DNA of 64,000 bases from the NCBI RefSeq assembly GCF_000967245.1, contig NZ_KQ033877.1:17660-81659 (forward strand), read 5' to 3'. Every line of letters starts with the position of its first letter. Position 1 is the first letter of the stretch. A program made the translations under genes and the position numbers. The notes below the pieces were generated by a model. It had not been told where the DNA came from. It did no database searches and was given only the letters and a program-made list of their open reading frames with translations. Source of the stretch: Bombilactobacillus mellis (GTDB taxonomy: Bacteria; Bacillota; Bacilli; Lactobacillales; Lactobacillaceae). Positions 54,606 to 63,444 of the stretch are shown piece after piece.

Positions 54606-54634
54606 ATAATAAAACTAATTGTCATTTATGTCAA
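54606..54634 (-). promoter_or_regulatory. Promoter of pyrP
   Basis: On the minus strand a perfect TTGACA (54629-54634), a 17-base spacer and TATTAT (54606-54611) precede the PyrR leader by a few bases. Confidence 0.7.
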
Positions 54635-54659
54635 TAATAACTTTTGAAGGAGTAAAGGG

Positions 54660-55283
54660 ATGATTGAAGTATATATTGTCCGTCATGGAGAAACTGATAC
54701 AAACAAAGAACAAAGAATTAATGGAGCCTCCACTAATCTACCCTTGAATGCCGTTGGTATCAAACAAGTTCAAGAATTACAGCAAAGTTTTGCTATTCAA
54801 AAAATCAACCGGGTCTATTCCAGTCCAATGAAACGAGCTTTACAAACAGCGGAAATTCTTAACAATGGTTACCATCAAATTGAAGTCGATGAGCGCCTAC
54901 AAGAAATCGATTATGGTGATTGGGACGGCGTAGCGGCCCAACAAGTTTATCAGCAGTATCCGCAAGTCTTTGATGAGCAAGGTTATTTAAAAGACAATTA
55001 TAGTGATTACTGTCGCGGCGAATCTTATGCCCATTTGGGAGAGCGAGTTCAATCATTTTGGCAAGATCTTATTGCAAATAATGCCCATAAAGCAGTTTTG
55101 GTAGTCTGTCATGGTACGGTTTCTCGCTCATTAATACAAACCGTATTCGGTATTGATGAAATCAGTCAAGTAATGCAGATTCGTAATGCTGGTGTGATTG
55201 GCTTACGGGTGCAAGAACAAACTGGAAAAGCCTTTTTACTTTACTATAATCGAGTAGCACCAGCTGAATTCTTTCATTCTTAA
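54660..55283 (+). CDS. Histidine phosphatase (phosphoglycerate-mutase-like) family protein
   Basis: This 207-residue enzyme has the catalytic RHGETDTN near the N-terminus and the second His in VVCHGTVSRSLIQ. YSSPMKRALQTAEIL and LQEIDYGDWDGV are also typical. The family includes broad-specificity phosphatases as well as mutases, so the substrate is unclear. AAGGAG precedes the ATG. It overlaps the end of pyrE by 4 bases tail to tail. Confidence 0.9.
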   Translation: MIEVYIVRHGETDTNKEQRINGASTNLPLNAVGIKQVQELQQSFAIQKINRVYSSPMKRALQTAEILNNGYHQIEVDERLQEIDYGDWDGVAAQQVYQQYPQVFDEQGYLKDNYSDYCRGESYAHLGERVQSFWQDLIANNAHKAVLVVCHGTVSRSLIQTVFGIDEISQVMQIRNAGVIGLRVQEQTGKAFLLYYNRVAPAEFFHS

Positions 55284-55912
55284 GGCCAATTGTGGGGATC
55301 TTGATGCCATTTCTGTAATAATTGCAGCTCTTGAGGAGAAATTTTTCCCTGCTGATGCGCGGTAGTAATGAGAGCCGAATAGTCAGTTAAAGTATGTAGA
55401 CTGATCTGGGCCTGGCTAAAGTTAAGCTGACTATCAGGTAAATTATAACTAAAAATTGCAGCGACTCCAATAACCGGAGCTACTTTTTGAACTACTTGAG
55501 CTGCTTGCAGAACGCTGCCGCCTGTAGAAATCAAATCATCAATCAGAACTACTTGATCCCCATTACTAATTTGGCCTTCAATCTGTTGACCCGTGCCATG
55601 ATCTTTAGGTTGCGGTCGAACATAACTTAAAGGTAAGTTCAAGCGATCAGCTACTAAGGCGGCATGCGGAATACCAGCCGTAGCGACACCAGCAATTACT
55701 GTAGTTTGCGGATAGTAATGCTGGATTAATTGCACTAAACCTGCCGCAATATGACTACGAACTTCAGGAAAGGCAATAGTTTTACGATTATCAGTATAAA
55801 TGGGTGATTTTAAACCACTAGCCCAAGTAAAAGGCTGCTGTGGTCTGAGAGTAACGGCTTGAATCTGTAATAAATCTTGGGCAATTGCTGTAGAGATGTT
55901 TTGCTTATTCAT
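55280..55912 (-). CDS. pyrE: Orotate phosphoribosyltransferase
   Basis: PyrE joins orotate to PRPP to give OMP in UMP synthesis. The PRPP-binding motif is VVLIDDLISTGGSVLQAA, and FTWASGLKSPIYTDNR, AGVATAGIPHAALVAD and YVRPQPKDHGTGQQIEG are characteristic. The length of 210 aa is usual. A longer in-frame start overlaps the ribosome binding site GGAGG, so the ATG at 55912 is chosen. It shares one base with the stop codon of pyrF (TAATG), an arrangement for translational coupling. Confidence 0.96.
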   Translation of the reverse strand: MNKQNISTAIAQDLLQIQAVTLRPQQPFTWASGLKSPIYTDNRKTIAFPEVRSHIAAGLVQLIQHYYPQTTVIAGVATAGIPHAALVADRLNLPLSYVRPQPKDHGTGQQIEGQISNGDQVVLIDDLISTGGSVLQAAQVVQKVAPVIGVAAIFSYNLPDSQLNFSQAQISLHTLTDYSALITTAHQQGKISPQELQLLQKWHQDPHNWP

Positions 55913-56625
55913 TAATTTTGCCTCCATTGTTGTAAAATTTGGTGATAAGTAGCTACGGGATCAGCTGCTTGGGTAATTGGGCGGCCAATAACCAAACCAT
56001 TACTACCCCAGGCTTTAGCCGCTTGGGGAGTAGCAATGCGCTGCTGATCATCTTGAGAATCTTTTTGTAAGCGAATACCCGGATTGATACACAAAAAGTT
56101 AGCAGCGGTAGCTTGATGAATTTGTTGATTTTCTTGAGCAGAACAAATGACACCGTCGGCTCCATTGTCTCGCGCTAATTGGGCTAGATGGGTGACGGCA
56201 GCTGGCAGACTGGCGTTAATTTGTTGTTCAGTTTGCATTTGGGTCTGGGATAAGGAAGTTAATTTTGTAATAGCCAATAGTTGCGGAATAGGGGAATGAA
56301 CTGTATGACTACCATTGATTAATCCTCTTTTAGCACTTTGGATCATTTGCGATCCGCCTGCGGCATGAATAGTCAAATAATCAATTTGCTGGCAGGCCAG
56401 CTGATAAGCGGCCTGTTCAACTGTATGAGGAATATCATAGAGTTTGAGGTCCAAAAAGATAGTTAAACCTCGTTGGCGCAGACGTTTAATTATCTGAGGT
56501 CCCGCAGCGTAATAAAATTCCATTCCTACTTTGACCGCTAAAGGTTCTGCTGGTTCAAAAAGATCCAAAAAATCTTCTACTTCTTGAATTGTACCGAAAT
56601 CCAGAGCAATAAATATTGGCCCCAT
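55912..56625 (-). CDS. pyrF: Orotidine 5'-phosphate decarboxylase
   Basis: PyrF decarboxylates OMP to UMP, the last step of the pathway. The catalytic DxKxxDI motif is FLDLKLYDIPHTV, preceded by IALDFG at strand 1 and KVGMEFYYAAG, with NPGIRL and VIGRPITQAADP near the end. The length of 237 aa is normal. The start used follows AAAGGTGAT, and the GTG three codons earlier is within that site. Only pyrF and pyrE of the pathway are here, so the other pyr genes lie elsewhere or are absent. Confidence 0.96.
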   Translation of the reverse strand: MGPIFIALDFGTIQEVEDFLDLFEPAEPLAVKVGMEFYYAAGPQIIKRLRQRGLTIFLDLKLYDIPHTVEQAAYQLACQQIDYLTIHAAGGSQMIQSAKRGLINGSHTVHSPIPQLLAITKLTSLSQTQMQTEQQINASLPAAVTHLAQLARDNGADGVICSAQENQQIHQATAANFLCINPGIRLQKDSQDDQQRIATPQAAKAWGSNGLVIGRPITQAADPVATYHQILQQWRQN

Positions 56626-56781
56626 AACAATCACCTTTCTTCAGATAAACTGGAGACAGCTTAAACTATTTTTTGATGTTCGTCAAATCCGAATAATATT
56701 AAAAATTATAAATTTACTGTTGCCTTTTATAAAAATTTGTGGCACGATATAGTCAATTTGAATAGTACCAGAAAAAATAAC

Positions 56782-56799
56782 GAATGCCCGCGAGCATTC
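56782..56799. repeat. Short hairpin before the MFS transporter gene
   Basis: GAATGC and GCATTC flank CCCGCGA-type sequence only 5 bases before the GGAGG site of the next gene. It could be an operator or an RNA hairpin that affects translation. Confidence 0.45.
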
Positions 56800-56816
56800 A
56801 TTTTGGAGGTAAAAAA

Positions 56817-58040
56817 ATGGCGACAGCTTTAATACATCAAAAAGACCGCACGTTAACTACTAATCAAAAATGGACAATTGCTTCGACTTCTGCCGGTTTT
56901 GCTTTAGAAAATATGGATGTAATGTTTTTATCGTTTGCACTATCTTCTATTGCTGCTAATCTGCATTTACATGGAGCTGAGGCAGGATTAATTTCCTCCA
57001 TTACGAATTTAGGAATGTTGGCTGGCGGTATTTTATTTGGTTTAATCGGTGATCGGTATGGACGTGTCAAAACATTTTCTTACACGATCTTTATTTTTGC
57101 GGCTGCTACTGCAGCAATGTATTGGGCGCAAAATATTACTATGATTTATCTCTTTCGCTTTTTAGCCGGTGTAGGTGCCGGTGGGGAATATGGAGTCGGA
57201 ATCACCTTAATTGCCGAAAATTTTGCCCAGCATCATATTGGCACGATGACTTCTATTGCTGCCATCGGTGGTCAGATTGGTTCTATTTTGGCAGCAATTG
57301 CTGCTGCGGCCATTATTCCTACTTTAGGCTGGCGAGCCTTATTTTTATTAGGAGTAATTCCTGTTGTTTTAACTTATTTTATTCGGCGGCATGTCCATGA
57401 AAGTGCTGAATTTATAGCTGTGCAAAAACAAACCACTACTAAACAGCGACCTAAAGTTGGGACCTTGTTTAAGACAGGACCTTTAGCACTGCAAACTGTG
57501 TCGTTAATGTTTATGGTAGTAGTTCAAATTGCGGGTTATTTTGGCCTTATGAATTGGCTACCGACAATTATGCAAAAGAAATTAGGCCTCACTGTAGCGG
57601 GATCTTCGTTATGGATGATTGCTACTATTGTTGGCATGAGTATTGGCATGATGACTTTTGGGAGGATTTTAGATTACTTTGGTCCGCGCAGAGCCTTCGG
57701 TATTTTTCTATTAGCTTCGGCTTTATCGGTCTTTAGTATTACTATTGTAGTAAATGAAATAACAATGCTGTTGGCCGGAGCCGTATTAGGTTTCTTTTCC
57801 AATGGGATGTTTGGTGGTTATGGAGCCATTATTAGCCGCCTTTATCCTACAGAAATTCGCTCTACTGCTAATAATGTCATTGTTAACGTGGGGCGCGCTA
57901 TTGGTGGCTTTTCTTCAGTAGTGATCGGCTTTTTAATGGATCACTATACGTTAGTGGTAGTCATGGGATTTTTAGCTTTGTTATATTGCCTAAGCTTTTT
58001 GGTAATGCTGTCTATTCCTAATTTACGGCATTTTAACTAA
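56817..58040 (+). CDS. Major facilitator superfamily transporter (aromatic-acid/sugar-type, substrate unknown)
   Basis: This 407-residue carrier has twelve helices. The loop 2-3 motif is GDRYGRVKTFSY, the helix-4/5 segment is FLAGVGAGGEYGVGITLIAE and the mirrored loop is GRILDYFGPRRAFG. GGEYG with RFLAG suggests the sugar-porter/aromatic-acid:proton symporter group including NiaP-like vitamin carriers. The ATG at 56817 follows TTTGGAGG; the upstream in-frame ATG lies within the hairpin leader. It stands alone, with terminators on both sides. Confidence 0.9.
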   Translation: MATALIHQKDRTLTTNQKWTIASTSAGFALENMDVMFLSFALSSIAANLHLHGAEAGLISSITNLGMLAGGILFGLIGDRYGRVKTFSYTIFIFAAATAAMYWAQNITMIYLFRFLAGVGAGGEYGVGITLIAENFAQHHIGTMTSIAAIGGQIGSILAAIAAAAIIPTLGWRALFLLGVIPVVLTYFIRRHVHESAEFIAVQKQTTTKQRPKVGTLFKTGPLALQTVSLMFMVVVQIAGYFGLMNWLPTIMQKKLGLTVAGSSLWMIATIVGMSIGMMTFGRILDYFGPRRAFGIFLLASALSVFSITIVVNEITMLLAGAVLGFFSNGMFGGYGAIISRLYPTEIRSTANNVIVNVGRAIGGFSSVVIGFLMDHYTLVVVMGFLALLYCLSFLVMLSIPNLRHFN

Positions 58041-58054
58041 AGAATTAAGATAAT

Positions 58055-58087
58055 AAAAAAGTGAAGACTTTGAGCTTCACTTTTTTT
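58055..58087. terminator. Bidirectional terminator
   Basis: AAAAAAGTGAAG and CTTCACTTTTTT form a stem between the MFS gene and the convergent aldo/keto reductase gene. Confidence 0.88.
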
Positions 58088-58091
58088 ATTT

Positions 58092-58940
58092 TTAATAAAT
58101 GGCCAATGGTTCTTTTTGAGTAGGTTTAGGATATGCTTTTTCTAATATTTTTAAATCAGCGGATGTTAATTCAATATTTAAAGCTTGGGCATTATCTAAA
58201 AGATGCTGTGCACTGCTACTTTTAGGAATAGCTAAAACGTGAGGTTGATTAATAACCCAAGCTAATAAAATTTGATAAGCACTAGCATGATGCTGTTGAG
58301 CAACCTGTAGTACAGCCGGATTTTGCATCATTGTACTGCCCATTTTGGGACCACGTCCCAAAGGACTATAGGCAATTAAAGGGATTTGATGCTGGTTTTG
58401 CCAAGGCAGAAGACTATATTCAATGCCGCGAGTTTCAAGATTATATAAATCTTCATTAGCGGCAACATTCTTGCCCGCTGACAATTGCCAGAGTTCTTGC
58501 ATATCACCAATATCAAAATTAGAGACACCCCAAGCTCGAATTTTTCCTTCTTTTTGAAGGTCTTGTAAAGTTGCTACGGTTTCTTGCAAAGACACTGAGC
58601 CACGCCAATGGTACAGATATAAATCGAGATAATCAGTTTGTAAACGTTGGAGACTGGCGGTTAAACTTTGCCGCATTCTTTTTGCCGAAGCGTTTTGGGG
58701 TAAAACTTTAGAAATGAGAAAGATATTCGATCTTTGATACGGTTTAATAGCTTGGCCCACTAGTTTTTCTGAACGCCCATTTCCATACATTTCCGCAGTA
58801 TCAATAACTTTTAAACCAGCATCCAATCCTGCGCGGATACTGGCAATTTCGGCATCCAAAGCGTTGTCATCGTCGCCCATCTCCCAAGTTCCAATACCCA
58901 ATGCTGGTAATTCTTGATGATTAATCGTAATAGTTTTCAT
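58092..58940 (-). CDS. Aldo/keto reductase
   Basis: This 282-residue NADPH-linked reductase is a TIM barrel. The catalytic tetrad is visible: Asp and Tyr in VIDTAEMYGNGRSE, Lys in FLISKVLP and His in LYLYHWRG. AWGVSNFD and IPLIAYSPLGRG are family landmarks, and AIPKSSSAQHLLDNAQAL binds the cofactor phosphate. The upstream in-frame ATG would add 15 residues without a ribosome binding site, while AAAGGAAA lies before the ATG at 58940. The substrate is unknown. Confidence 0.93.
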   Translation of the reverse strand: MKTITINHQELPALGIGTWEMGDDDNALDAEIASIRAGLDAGLKVIDTAEMYGNGRSEKLVGQAIKPYQRSNIFLISKVLPQNASAKRMRQSLTASLQRLQTDYLDLYLYHWRGSVSLQETVATLQDLQKEGKIRAWGVSNFDIGDMQELWQLSAGKNVAANEDLYNLETRGIEYSLLPWQNQHQIPLIAYSPLGRGPKMGSTMMQNPAVLQVAQQHHASAYQILLAWVINQPHVLAIPKSSSAQHLLDNAQALNIELTSADLKILEKAYPKPTQKEPLAIY

Positions 58941-59023
58941 TGTAATTTTCCTTTCTTTGGACTGACTCTGAAATATTAAATCCATTATAAAAACCGGGAA
59001 TATTTATAAAAAGGTGAGCTGAA

Positions 59024-59379
59024 ATGGATATGTTACCAAATTCTATCAAAAGGTTTTTCCAGCTGGTAATTTAGCCAACCTGGATGACTATATGAAAGAT
59101 GATTATTTATAACATAATCCGACCGCTAAAAATGGTAAGGCCGGTTTTCGAGAATTTATTACCTGCTTTCTCAAAATGCAGCCTCAAATCGACATTATTA
59201 ATATCAGTACCGACCAAAATATGGTATATGTGTTTTTTAAATGTACGCTAGGCACAGGACAAATTAATAAAGTTTGCGATATTTATCGCCTAGAAGCGGG
59301 TAAATGAGCGGAACATTGGAATGTCAGGGAACATAATGTAGAAAATATCCATTCCATTAATAATAATAGCATTTTCTAA
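59024..59379 (+). pseudogene. Decayed SnoaL-like/NTF2-fold protein
   Basis: From 59041 one frame reads FYQKVFPAGNLANLDDYM, meets a TAA after DDYL, then HNPTAKNGKAGFREFI and TLGTGQINKVCDIYRLEAGK, a TGA, and AEHWNVREHN to a final stop at 59379. The HNP, GF and W-x-V residues match SnoaL-like polyketide-cyclase-fold proteins of about 120-130 residues. The start is out of frame with the rest. Two stops and a shift show that the gene is dead. Confidence 0.72.
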
Positions 59380-59689
59380 ATGATTTGATAGCTATGAGAC
59401 CTTGCCGTGAGCGTGTTACCTAATAGGGGTATTTTTCTGATAATTATTTTTTTGAGTAACAAAAAGATTTTTACTTTTTTGAGAAATTTAAGCGATACGC
59501 TCATTTATAAAAAAGAAGCAGAATATTCCGGCTTTTTTTTATTTATAGATTATTAATCATTGTTGTTATTTGTATTAAGAATAAACTGGAATCGCTAAAA
59601 ATTTTATTACCCACAGCATGACAAATAAAAGCAAGCATGTAAAAAGCCTATCTTACAATTAGGAATAATTTCAATTTACCCAAGTTATT
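59380..59689. other. 310-base gene-free stretch
   Basis: It follows the SnoaL relic. Apart from a weak AAGC/GGCTTTTTTT hairpin near 59515-59541, which could end the membrane protease transcript, no gene or site is seen. Confidence 0.4.
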
Positions 59690-60916
59690 CTAAAGTAATT
59701 CAGAAACATTTTTGTGCATTATTTCTCGGTGGGAACCGCTCAATAAAAACAGAGCAGTAACGAGAAAAATAGCCATTATTAAAAGAGAAAATTGCCATTT
59801 AAATTGAGAAGGAGCAGCCATAGTGGTATGTCCACTGGTTATAAAACTTAATAAATCTAAACTAATATGAAAAAGTACCGGCCACCAAAAAGCCTTCGTA
59901 TAAAGATAAAGTGCGGCCAAAAAGATGCCAATGCTAAAAGCAAAAGCTGCTTGATTGAGCGTAGTCACCCAATTTTGGGCTATTAAATTAGTTAAATGAA
60001 TTAAACTAAAAATGAAAGAACTTCCTATCACGGCTGTATCTAATTGCCAAGATCGGTGTTGTAAAGCACGTAATAATAAATAAAGAAAAATAAAACGACA
60101 CAGCCATTCTTCTAAAAGTCCTGCTTCCAGGCCGGATAAAATAAAGTTTAAAGAAAGTGCCGAAATGTGAAAATCAAAATGGGTCAGAATTTGCTGCCAA
60201 TTAGTAGCGGTACTAAAAGTATTAAAGAAAATAAATACTAAACACAAAGTGACTAAGAAGGTAAGGACTTTTGGGGATCCTTGAGTCGGCCAAGCCAATT
60301 TAGGTAAAGGAAAATTCCATATCTGCATTACAATAAGAGTTAAAACAATAAAGCTCATAGCAGCTAAAAAACCGCTGTGAATAAAATCTAATAAAATTTT
60401 ATTTAAATTGCGGTTATTAGTAAGTGGTGTTCCTAATATGATCAAAGCCATAAACATAGTTGTTAGCAAGCGGCCGCTCACAGCTTGAATTCGACTTAAA
60501 GCGAGAATTCCTACGGGGATATACATGATTAAACTATAAAGCATTATGATTATAAAAATAGTATTATTCCAAAAAGTGACTCTACTCTGAAGCATCGAAC
60601 TCAATACCATGAAGATGCCAGGTAAAATTAAAGCTTGACTGAGAGATTGCAAATAGTGGTTAAACAAGCGGGCATAACGTTGCCAATTTTTGAGTTTGGA
60701 CAAGTGCGCCTCTTGGGAATCGATGAGAAAAATACCTGGCAGAATAATAATAAAGGCAACGATACTCAGCAATAAAACTAGTCCTAGGGGTTGGTTTTGA
60801 ATTGCCGTTCCTAGAATTCGCCTTAGCATGATGCAAGTTAAAATGATTAATTCACCAAAATATTGTCCCAGAAACCAATAGCGGATATGTGAATTGTGTT
60901 GTAATTTATATGCCAT
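59690..60916 (-). CDS. CPBP-family intramembrane metalloprotease (CAAX/Abi type)
   Basis: This 408-residue polytopic protein has about ten to twelve membrane helices. The CPBP glutamate motif EEWLCRFIF (EExxxR) lies near residue 276, followed by FSLIHLTN with the second His and a third motif, HISLDLLSF, near the C-terminus. Bacterial members include bacteriocin-immunity and prenyl-protease-like proteins. This one is longer than the usual 220-300 aa because it carries about six extra N-terminal helices. The ATG is weakly supported by GGAGAAAATATA. There is no bacteriocin gene beside it. Confidence 0.85.
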   Translation of the reverse strand: MAYKLQHNSHIRYWFLGQYFGELIILTCIMLRRILGTAIQNQPLGLVLLLSIVAFIIILPGIFLIDSQEAHLSKLKNWQRYARLFNHYLQSLSQALILPGIFMVLSSMLQSRVTFWNNTIFIIIMLYSLIMYIPVGILALSRIQAVSGRLLTTMFMALIILGTPLTNNRNLNKILLDFIHSGFLAAMSFIVLTLIVMQIWNFPLPKLAWPTQGSPKVLTFLVTLCLVFIFFNTFSTATNWQQILTHFDFHISALSLNFILSGLEAGLLEEWLCRFIFLYLLLRALQHRSWQLDTAVIGSSFIFSLIHLTNLIAQNWVTTLNQAAFAFSIGIFLAALYLYTKAFWWPVLFHISLDLLSFITSGHTTMAAPSQFKWQFSLLIMAIFLVTALFLLSGSHREIMHKNVSELL

Positions 60917-61251
60917 ATATTTTCTCCATTAAGTTAGTAAATTTACAGAGGTCTATTTCTAAAAAGTACCATTATAAGAAGTATCTGTCCATAAAAGAGT
61001 AATTTAAATAATTTCCGATAGCTTTTTATATATAAAATATTCAGAACAATCAGAATAAATATTTCCAGCTAGCAGCCAATATTTTCGTTGATATTAAGCA
61101 CTCTTATGGTAAATAAGTCTTGTTTTTGAGGAGAATAATTATTTGATTTCTTAGTTACTCAGCTAGAAAAACGAGGTGACTTTGAAACTTATAGCATTAA
61201 TATTTATACTAGATATGTAATCGTTTCTAATATTATAAAGGAGGAATAATT
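60917..61251. other. 335-base intergenic region
   Basis: This divergent promoter region lies between the membrane protease and lipoate ligase genes. It is AT-rich; no coding frame, repeat or named operator is seen. Confidence 0.4.
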
Positions 61252-62265
61252 TTGTATTATGTTTTAATGCCATCTCGGGATATTCGGGATAATTTAGCAA
61301 CTGAACAATATTTAACAGAACAAAAGGATTTTGCAGAACCATTAGTACTTTTTTATATTCAAAAGCCGTGTATTATTGTTGGTCGTAATCAAAATACGAT
61401 CGAAGAGATCAATAATGAATACGTACATGAGCATAATATTACCGTTACGCGGCGGGTTTCTGGTGGTGGCGGCATCTATGATGATTTGGGAAATTTATGT
61501 TTTAGTTTTGTTGTCGATGCTGCTGACGAGCAGTTTGGTAATTTTAAGCAAATAGTTCAACCAATTGTAGAGGCCTTACATAGATTAGGTGCGCAAGGTG
61601 CTCAAGTTACCGGTCGAAATGATATTACCATTGACGGTAAAAAATTCTCCGGAAATGCTATGTATACCAAAAATGGTAAAACTTTTTCCCATGGTACTTT
61701 GTCATATAACGTCGATCTGAATGCAATGACAAAAGCTTTACATGTTAATAATGACAAAATTCAATCCAAAGGAATTAAATCTATCCGTAGTCGGGTAACT
61801 AATATTCGCCCCTATTTAGATAAAAAATATCAAAACCTGACAACTGAGCAATTTCGTGATGTCTTATTATTAAGTTTGTTCCACGCCCAGAGTTTAGACC
61901 AAATTAAAGATCATCAATATCATTTAACCGCAGAAGACGAAGCTGTTATTGATCAGTTAAAAGCAAAGTATTATTACAACTGGGATTGGGTTTATGGTAA
62001 GTCTCCAAAATTTACTGTTCAAAAAAGAAAGCATTTTGATATGGGGACAATTGATGCGCGTTTTCAAGTAGAGCACGGCATAATTAAGGCAGTGCGCTTT
62101 TATGGAGACTTTTTTGGTGAAAAAGATGTTCAACTATTGGAGCGTCAATTAATTGGTCGTCCTTATGACTACGACAGCTTGCAAGAGATGTTAGATCATA
62201 ATGAATTGCAGCAGTATTTTACAGGTATCAAGCCCCATGATATTCTTCAATTGATAGCTCCGTAA
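61252..62265 (+). CDS. lplA: Lipoate-protein ligase A
   Basis: LplA attaches lipoate to dehydrogenase-complex E2 and to GcvH through lipoyl-AMP. The protein of 337 aa has the N-terminal catalytic domain with VGRNQNTIEEIN, VTRRVSGGGGIYDDLGNLC and GKKFSGNAMY, where the Lys contacts the adenylate, and HGTLSYNVDL. The C-terminal accessory domain begins near residue 245. The TTG start follows GGAGGAATAATT. The gene stands alone. Confidence 0.94.
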   Translation: MYYVLMPSRDIRDNLATEQYLTEQKDFAEPLVLFYIQKPCIIVGRNQNTIEEINNEYVHEHNITVTRRVSGGGGIYDDLGNLCFSFVVDAADEQFGNFKQIVQPIVEALHRLGAQGAQVTGRNDITIDGKKFSGNAMYTKNGKTFSHGTLSYNVDLNAMTKALHVNNDKIQSKGIKSIRSRVTNIRPYLDKKYQNLTTEQFRDVLLLSLFHAQSLDQIKDHQYHLTAEDEAVIDQLKAKYYYNWDWVYGKSPKFTVQKRKHFDMGTIDARFQVEHGIIKAVRFYGDFFGEKDVQLLERQLIGRPYDYDSLQEMLDHNELQQYFTGIKPHDILQLIAP

Positions 62266-62621
62266 GTAGTAAAAATTATTTCTGAATTGTCTAACTAAAT
62301 ACGGGAAGTTTTTAATTTCTGAAGATGACTGGTGCTTATAGTGATCAGATTTTGCAGCTATATATGTAACATTATGTTAATTAAAATATGAATTACATTA
62401 ACAAGAAATTATCTAAAAGAAAACCAATTAAGACTTCTTTTGGTCTCTACTTGACTAATTTTAAGAAGTTAATACTGCTTTGAAGTATCAGCAAATATAT
62501 GATCCAGAATTAATGGGACTAAATTGGATTTCAAAGCAAATTAAAGTTTTAAATTTTAACGTTCTTTATAAAAATGCCTGCTAATTGCATTGAGAAACTC
62601 ATGGATTAGCAGGTTTCTTTA
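62266..62621. other. 356-base gene-free stretch with a terminator
   Basis: No coding frame of note is seen. The right end holds the terminator of the minus-strand XRE gene (62577-62613). Confidence 0.45.
62577..62613 (-). terminator. Terminator of the minus-strand XRE gene
   Basis: CCTGCTAAT and ATTAGCAGG pair around a 19-base loop; the minus strand continues with CATTTTTATA. Confidence 0.7.
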
Positions 62622-63011
62622 TCATTTTTTTTTACTTTCTTTACATAGTTTTAATGCGATTTTAAGGGCTATTTGTAAATAGTATTTTTGAGATTTAGAA
62701 GCAGGTTCTCCCCAAAAATCAGCAGCAGTATCTTTTTGAATGATAGCTAAAATTTCTTCAGCCATTGAACCTAAATCAGGTCTTTGAGTGTCAATATTAT
62801 TGCGATAGCGCTTTTGATTGCTAATTTCTAGTAAATAATCAGTAGATACGTTAAGAATTTTAGCTATACCTTTTAAAATTCCAAAATTAGGTTGTCTTTT
62901 ACCGGATTCATAGGCTGAGTAGGCTGCTCTAGTAACTCCAATCTTTTTGGCGATAAACTCCTGAGTATAATGATGTAGTTTGCGTTCATTTTTTAATCTT
63001 TCGTTAAACAT
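62622..63011 (-). CDS. XRE-family (Cro/CI type) transcriptional regulator
   Basis: This is a 129-residue protein. The N-terminal helix-turn-helix reads HHYTQEFIAKKIGVTRAAYSA and YESGKRQPNFGILKGIAKIL, a close match to lambda-repressor-like domains. The C-terminal half (about residues 70-129) is basic and of unknown fold. A GGAGAATTTGCA site lies before the ATG. It is divergent from a second, shorter XRE gene across a 149-base gap holding a perfect operator-like palindrome, the layout of a repressor/Cro pair, although no phage genes follow. Confidence 0.92.
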   Translation of the reverse strand: MFNERLKNERKLHHYTQEFIAKKIGVTRAAYSAYESGKRQPNFGILKGIAKILNVSTDYLLEISNQKRYRNNIDTQRPDLGSMAEEILAIIQKDTAADFWGEPASKSQKYYLQIALKIALKLCKESKKK

Positions 63012-63038
63012 TGCAAATTCTCCTTTATTTTATTTTTA

Positions 63039-63059
63039 ATGGTAACAGTTTGTTACCAT
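63039..63059. promoter_or_regulatory. Operator-like palindrome between the divergent XRE genes
   Basis: Arms ATGGTAACA and TGTTACCAT are perfect around GTT. A weaker relative with GTAAC...GTTTAC lies at about 63127-63144, just before the second regulator gene. Confidence 0.7.
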
Positions 63060-63160
63060 GATATTAGATGCGGTTAGATGCTTTTTCGCATTGACAGAAT
63101 TCATATTGTTTATTATTATTAAAAATGTAACGAAACGTTTACAAAAGAAGAGGTGATAAA

Positions 63161-63352
63161 ATGCGGATATGGTTAAAAAATATTAGAAAGGGGTTACATA
63201 TGACGCAATATAGTGTTGCTGCTATGGCAGGAATAAAACGTCCATATTATTCCTTTATAGAAAGTGGTAAAAGACGACCAAGCCCGCAAGTTGCACAAAA
63301 AATAGCAGAAATTATGCATTTTGATTGGACACGATTCTTTGTAGATAAATGA
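63161..63352 (+). CDS. Small XRE-family regulator, 63 aa
   Basis: It is little more than a helix-turn-helix domain: MTQYSVAAMAGIKRPYYSFI, then ESGKRRPSPQVAQKIAEIM and a short tail. Proteins of this size act as Cro-like or antirepressor-type regulators. GAGGTGAT precedes the ATG. It faces the larger XRE gene and lies 92 bases before the ornithine decarboxylase, so it may also influence that gene. Confidence 0.88.
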   Translation: MRIWLKNIRKGLHMTQYSVAAMAGIKRPYYSFIESGKRRPSPQVAQKIAEIMHFDWTRFFVDK

Positions 63353-63444
63353 AACATAATGTATCAATTATGAACAAGATATACTATCCATGATTGTGAA
63401 AAAAGTTACATTTATACTTTTGAACCAGAAAATAAGGAGAACAA

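Noticed and set aside
63127-63144. cre-like sequence before the small XRE gene
   Set aside because: Three mismatches to the CcpA consensus; it is better explained as a degenerate operator of the XRE pair.
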